Assembly: GCA_022795805.1 (NCBI GenBank) | Contig: JAAWHK010000012.1 | Span: 1 to 44,404, forward strand | Length of the DNA stretch: 44,404 nucleotides | Reading direction: 5' to 3' | From: Hungatella sp. | GTDB lineage: Bacteria; Bacillota; Clostridia; Lachnospirales; Lachnospiraceae | Shown here: positions 41,384 through 44,404 of the stretch, piece by piece | Layout of the letters: each line of letters starts with the position of its first letter | Numbering within the stretch: position 1 is the first letter of the stretch | The notes under the pieces: model-generated | What the model saw: only the letters and a program-made list of their open reading frames with translations | Told to the model about the DNA's origin: nothing | The model's database searches: none | Position numbers and translations under genes: made by a program

Positions 41384-41938
41384 TTAGCTGAGACTTTTTT
41401 CCATAGCCAGAAACCACTGCCCCGTATTCTGCGTCAGGCTTACAAGAGTTGACAGTATCTGGTCCCGGTCGTAGCTGCGGCTTCCCATGTAGGCGTAATA
41501 TCCGCCGTAGATGGTGTAGGTCAGCACCATATTCCGCACAGGATCCAGGTGATACTGGGGGTATTTTTCGGCAATCATTTTCTTGATGGACTGTTCGATT
41601 TTCGACACGAAAAGGCTGCTTCGGCTGTCGGAAAAGAGAATCTGAATCAGGTGGTCCTGGGACAGATAGCCTAAAACCAGCTGACGGGTAAATTCTCCCG
41701 TGTTCTCCCAGATGTATTCGGAGTGGTCCATGGACTGGATTACAGAGAGGACCACGTCATTTTCCAATGTATCTGATAATTCATAGATATCCCCGTAATG
41801 AGAGTAAAAAGTTGATTTATTGACCATAGCCATTTCACACAGTTCCTTGACCGTGATTTTCTCCAGAGGCCGCTTGGCCCGGAGAGCCAGGAACGCGTTG
41901 ATAATGGCTTTTTTTGTCTTTACAATCCGCAGATCCAT
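41384..41938 (-). CDS. TetR-family transcriptional regulator
   Basis: This 184-residue protein has an N-terminal TetR helix-turn-helix (about 5-50; KTKKAIINAFLALRAKRP then ITVKELCEMAMVNKSTFYSHYGDIYEL). The C-terminal ligand domain is helical with no motif I can assign. The start at 41938 is supported by AGGAG about 10 bases upstream; an upstream in-frame TTG at 42019 lacks a site. It is divergent from branching enzyme 2. A perfect palindrome lies in the intergenic leader (42032-42050) and an extended -10 (TGGTATAAT) on its strand at 42104-42112. Confidence 0.88.
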   Translation of the reverse strand: MDLRIVKTKKAIINAFLALRAKRPLEKITVKELCEMAMVNKSTFYSHYGDIYELSDTLENDVVLSVIQSMDHSEYIWENTGEFTRQLVLGYLSQDHLIQILFSDSRSSLFVSKIEQSIKKMIAEKYPQYHLDPVRNMVLTYTIYGGYYAYMGSRSYDRDQILSTLVSLTQNTGQWFLAMEKSLS

Positions 41939-42031
41939 TAGGTTACGTCTCCTCTTACCGACAATTTTGGAAATGAGTTGGTTATCCGACTTTAGGGTGG
42001 AACTGTCTGTGGCGGACAACGCGTCTTGTTT

Positions 42032-42050
42032 TTATAATGGTACATTATAA
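42032..42050. promoter_or_regulatory. Perfect palindrome, candidate operator of the divergent TetR
   Basis: TTATAATG-GTA-CATTATAA has two 8-bp arms with a 3-bp centre, between the TetR and glgB genes. Size and symmetry fit a TetR-family binding site. Confidence 0.5.
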
Positions 42051-42133
42051 TTTGTCTTCAGCCGTCAGGCTGCAGACCTGGGCGCGCATCAGCGTGCTTC
42101 CTAATTATACCATAAAAATGAGGGGGACTATAG

Positions 42134-43933
42134 ATGGATTTTTACGGATTTTACACGGGGACAGAATTTGAGGCGCATAACTTTTTGGGGGCTCACCCGC
42201 AGGGAAACGGCATCGTATTCCGCACCTTTGCACCAGGGGCCAGGAGGATTGAGGTCATAGGGGAGTTTAACAGCTGGCAGGGGCAGGACATGGGAAAGAT
42301 TCACGACGGAAATTTCTGGGAATGTACCGCGGCGGACGCAAGACCGGGGCAGATGTACAAATACCGGATTACCGGGGCGGACGGCAGCGTGCGGGACCAT
42401 GCGGACCCATACGGATTTGCCATGGAGCTGCGGCCTCACACGGCGTCTTTTGTGTGCGGGGAGGAGGTATTCGATTTCGGGGACGGGGCCTGGATGAAAA
42501 AGCGGAGCGCGGCAATCGACAAGCCCCTGAATATCTATGAGATTCACGCCGGTTCCTGGAAACGGCCTTCAGATGAGCCGGGAGATTGGTACAATTATGA
42601 GGAGCTGGCAGAAAGGCTTGTTCCCTACTTAAAGGAGCAGGGGTACAATTATGTGGAAGTTCTGCCCCTTGCGGAGCATCCCAGCGATGAGTCCTGGGGA
42701 TATCAGATAACAGGGTTTTTCAGCCCTACTTCCAGATACGGCACGCCCAGGCAGCTGAAACGTATGGTAAAGCTTCTCCACAGCCATGATATCGGGGTTA
42801 TCATGGATTTTGTGCCGGTTCATTTTGCGGTGGATGATTATGCGCTGTGGAATTATGACGGTACGGCCCTGTATGAGTATCCTAACCAGGATGTGGGAAG
42901 GAGTGAGTGGGGAAGCTGCAATTTCATGCATTCCAGGGGAGAGGTGAGAAGCTTTCTCCAGTCGGCAGCCAATTACTGGTTGACAGAGTTTCATTTTGAC
43001 GGCCTGCGGATGGACGCCATCAGCAACATGATTTACTGGCAGGGCAACCCGGCCAGGGGGGAGAACCGGGGAGCCGTCGTATTTTTGCAGAATTTGAACC
43101 AGGGGCTGAAAAAGCGCCATCCGTCCTGTCTTTTGATTGCGGAGGACTCCACGGCCAGGCCGGATATTACAAAGGCGGCCGGGGAGGGCGGACTTGGGTT
43201 TGATTACAAGTGGGATATGGGGTGGATGAACGATACGCTGTCGTATTTTCAGTCGTCTCCGAAACAGAGGGTGGAACAGTATCACAAGCTGACCTTTTCC
43301 ATGCAGTATTATTATCAGGAGAAGTATCTGCTTCCCCTGTCCCATGATGAAAATGTCCATGGGAAGGCTGCGGTTTTACAGAAAATGAACGGGGATTATG
43401 AGGGGAAATTCCCGCAGGCCCGGGCGTTTTATTTGTACATGTATCTCCATCCGGGGAAGAAGCTGAATTTCATGGGAAATGAGCTGGGGCAGATGAGGGA
43501 GTGGGATGAGAAAAGGGAGCAGGACTGGGATATTTTGAAGTATCCCAATCATGACGCGTTCTGCAGGTTTATGAGAGATTTGAATCAGCTGTATCTGAAG
43601 AATCCGGCTCTGTGGCAGATGGATTATGAGCAGGAAGGATTTCAGTGGCTGGACTGCCGCCAGGAGGCCAGGTGCATCTACGCTTTTGAGAGAAGAGGGA
43701 AAAAACAGAGGATTGGGGCAGTGTTTAACTTTTCCGACATGGCGCAGAAGGATTATAAACTCCGGATGCCGGGGGCAAAAAAGCTAACCCTTCTTCTGGA
43801 CACGGACAGGGATATCTATGGGGGGAATACAGTGGGGATTGAAAATGGCGCGGCGGAATGGGTGGATGAAAGGTCGGAGACCGTGACGATTTCGCTGGGA
43901 GCTTTTTGCGGGAGATGTTATTTGGTGGAGTGA
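42134..43933 (+). CDS. glgB: 1,4-alpha-glucan branching enzyme (copy 2)
   Basis: This 599-residue protein has a CBM48 module (about 25-110, FRTFAPGARRIEVIGEFNSW) and a GH13 catalytic barrel with nucleophile Asp in LRMDAISNMIYW, acid/base Glu in IAEDSTARP, and the Asp of LSHDENVHGK. It clearly differs from copy 1 in length and loop sequences (for example SHDENVHGK against SHDEVVHLK), so it is an old paralogue rather than a recent duplicate. The ribosome binding site is GAGGGGG. No other glycogen gene lies beside it. The closest regulator is the divergent TetR gene. Confidence 0.94.
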   Translation: MDFYGFYTGTEFEAHNFLGAHPQGNGIVFRTFAPGARRIEVIGEFNSWQGQDMGKIHDGNFWECTAADARPGQMYKYRITGADGSVRDHADPYGFAMELRPHTASFVCGEEVFDFGDGAWMKKRSAAIDKPLNIYEIHAGSWKRPSDEPGDWYNYEELAERLVPYLKEQGYNYVEVLPLAEHPSDESWGYQITGFFSPTSRYGTPRQLKRMVKLLHSHDIGVIMDFVPVHFAVDDYALWNYDGTALYEYPNQDVGRSEWGSCNFMHSRGEVRSFLQSAANYWLTEFHFDGLRMDAISNMIYWQGNPARGENRGAVVFLQNLNQGLKKRHPSCLLIAEDSTARPDITKAAGEGGLGFDYKWDMGWMNDTLSYFQSSPKQRVEQYHKLTFSMQYYYQEKYLLPLSHDENVHGKAAVLQKMNGDYEGKFPQARAFYLYMYLHPGKKLNFMGNELGQMREWDEKREQDWDILKYPNHDAFCRFMRDLNQLYLKNPALWQMDYEQEGFQWLDCRQEARCIYAFERRGKKQRIGAVFNFSDMAQKDYKLRMPGAKKLTLLLDTDRDIYGGNTVGIENGAAEWVDERSETVTISLGAFCGRCYLVE

Positions 43934-44016
43934 GCCAGGGGGGCACAGGATGTCTTAAAACGGCGGCTGAGACGGGCGGTGTCCGAAAAAGGTTACTGTT
44001 CATACCCAATGTCATG

Positions 44017-44187
44017 ATGCTGGGGTCAAAAGGTGTCTATGCAGAAAATTTTTTTTATCGTTTCTGAGTTGTGCATTCAATGCATTGATCTTGCATCGTA
44101 TTTCTGCTATAGTATGGGAATGATTTTGTACACGATTTTAAATCAATTAACATAATTTTATAGTTCATGACCTTTTGACCCCAGCAT
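44017..44187. mobile_element. 171-bp element with 18-bp perfect terminal inverted repeats (MITE-like)
   Basis: ATGCTGGGGTCAAAAGGT (44017-44034) is repeated as its exact reverse complement at 44170-44187. Similarity continues a few bases beyond the ends. The 135-bp interior is AT-rich and non-coding, with a promoter-like pair (TTGATC, 17 bp, TATAGT) pointing right. It occupies the middle of the 407-bp gap 43934-44340; the rest of that gap holds a terminator, promoter and operators. The size and lack of coding fit a MITE or dispersed intergenic repeat. Confidence 0.65.
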
Positions 44188-44201
44188 TATGTCATAAACT
44201 T

Positions 44202-44240
44202 AAGGAAGATTTCTGTACTAAACAGAGATCTTCCTTTTTT
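44202..44240 (+). terminator. Terminator, probably of glgB copy 2
   Basis: The stem AAGGAAGAT / ATCTTCCTT with an internal CTGT/ACAG extension is followed by TTTTT. It lies 268 bp after glgB with the inverted-repeat element in between, as if the element had separated gene and terminator. Confidence 0.75.
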
Positions 44241-44272
44241 ACCCCTAAACCGGAAAAACAGGCGGTTATATC

Positions 44273-44300
44273 TTGACAAACATACTAACGGTATGATAAT
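44273..44300 (+). promoter_or_regulatory. Promoter of the right-hand TetR gene
   Basis: TTGACA (44273-44278) is followed after 16 bp by GATAAT (44295-44300), or after 17 bp by ATAATA. Confidence 0.7.
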
Positions 44301-44325
44301 ATAAAAAACATACCGATAGTATGTT
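44281..44325. promoter_or_regulatory. Twin TetR-type operators overlapping the promoter
   Basis: Two copies of the palindrome CATAC-N5-GTATG are present: CATACTAACGGTATG (44281-44295, between the -35 and -10) and CATACCGATAGTATG (44309-44323, extended to AACATACCGATAGTATGTT), starting 28 bp apart. The position between promoter and start codon implies autorepression. Confidence 0.75.
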
Positions 44326-44340
44326 GGAGGTGAAGACGTA

Positions 44341-44404
44341 ATGGCAAGAAATAAGCACCCGGAGGAGACGGTCAATTTAATCCTGGAGGTTGCCTTTCGC
44401 CTGT
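44341..44404 (+). CDS. TetR-family regulator, N-terminus only (cut by window end)
   Basis: The 21 visible residues (start MARNKHPEETVNLILEVAF) match the first helix of a TetR-family DNA-binding domain. GGAGG lies about 10 bases upstream. The twin operators in front strongly suggest a self-repressed regulator, perhaps of a drug efflux system further right, which cannot be seen here. Confidence 0.75.
   Translation, partial: MARNKHPEETVNLILEVAFRL

Noticed and set aside
1..44404. CRISPR arrays, rRNA genes and insertion sequences with transposase genes
   Set aside because: No regularly spaced short repeats, rRNA sequence or transposase reading frame was seen anywhere in the window.

Overview
The window looks like a chromosomal segment of an anaerobic, low-to-mid G+C Firmicute, most likely a member of the Lachnospiraceae (Clostridium cluster XIVa). 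The reasons are a riboflavin operon in the order ribD-ribE-ribBA-ribH behind an FMN riboswitch, a Gram-positive Tad/Flp pilus locus that carries families typical of that group (an Flp1-type pilin, a DUF5702-like protein and a DUF6382-FHA protein), strong GGAGG ribosome binding sites on nearly every gene, sigma-A promoters, and a BirA-type operator in front of bioY. The species cannot be read from the sequence alone.

Layout. Positions 1-390 look like the right edge of an integrated element: a leftward small gene of unknown function, then the orphan 3' end of a tRNA and its terminator. Next come a lipoprotein cell-wall hydrolase (441-2024), the FMN-riboswitch-controlled riboflavin operon (2058-5976), and on the minus strand a set consisting of a DUF2508 protein, glycogen branching enzyme 1, a response regulator and a histidine kinase (5975-11260). 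Divergent promoters at 11345-11445 separate this set from a 10-kb Tad pilus operon (11558-21821) of eleven genes. That operon has two prepilin peptidases, the assembly ATPase TadA, a TadZ-like protein, TadB, a TadC fused to a large extracytoplasmic segment, a 57-residue Flp pilin, three pseudopilin-like membrane proteins (one carrying two Cys/His modules) and an FHA protein.

A rhomboid protease, a HIT hydrolase and a sigma factor follow, and the sigma factor overlaps murG tail to tail. Positions 24761-26105 hold a two-gene module, a membrane protein and a secreted protein, whose middle is strikingly AT-rich. After a repeat-rich 424-bp gap come pth and mfd. Then there is a DUF4397-like surface or spore protein with a 63-bp tandem repeat, a secreted metallo-beta-lactamase-fold protein, bioY, a 1063-residue endonuclease Q-UvrD helicase fusion, an ECF sigma/anti-sigma pair, a soluble diguanylate cyclase translationally coupled to acetate kinase, a TetR regulator divergent from branching enzyme 2, a small element with terminal inverted repeats, and the start of an autoregulated-looking TetR gene that is cut by the window end.

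The strongest candidates for something new are the EndoQ-UvrD fusion, which carries the same clamp-binding-like pentapeptide (QISMF) at the end of the nuclease module and again at the extreme C-terminus; the AT-rich mosaic block that replaces an ectodomain plus most of the secreted neighbour; and the TadE-like protein with duplicated H-x4-C...C-x2-C modules. No database search was available. Family names are recognised from motifs and memory, and base counts were made by eye.
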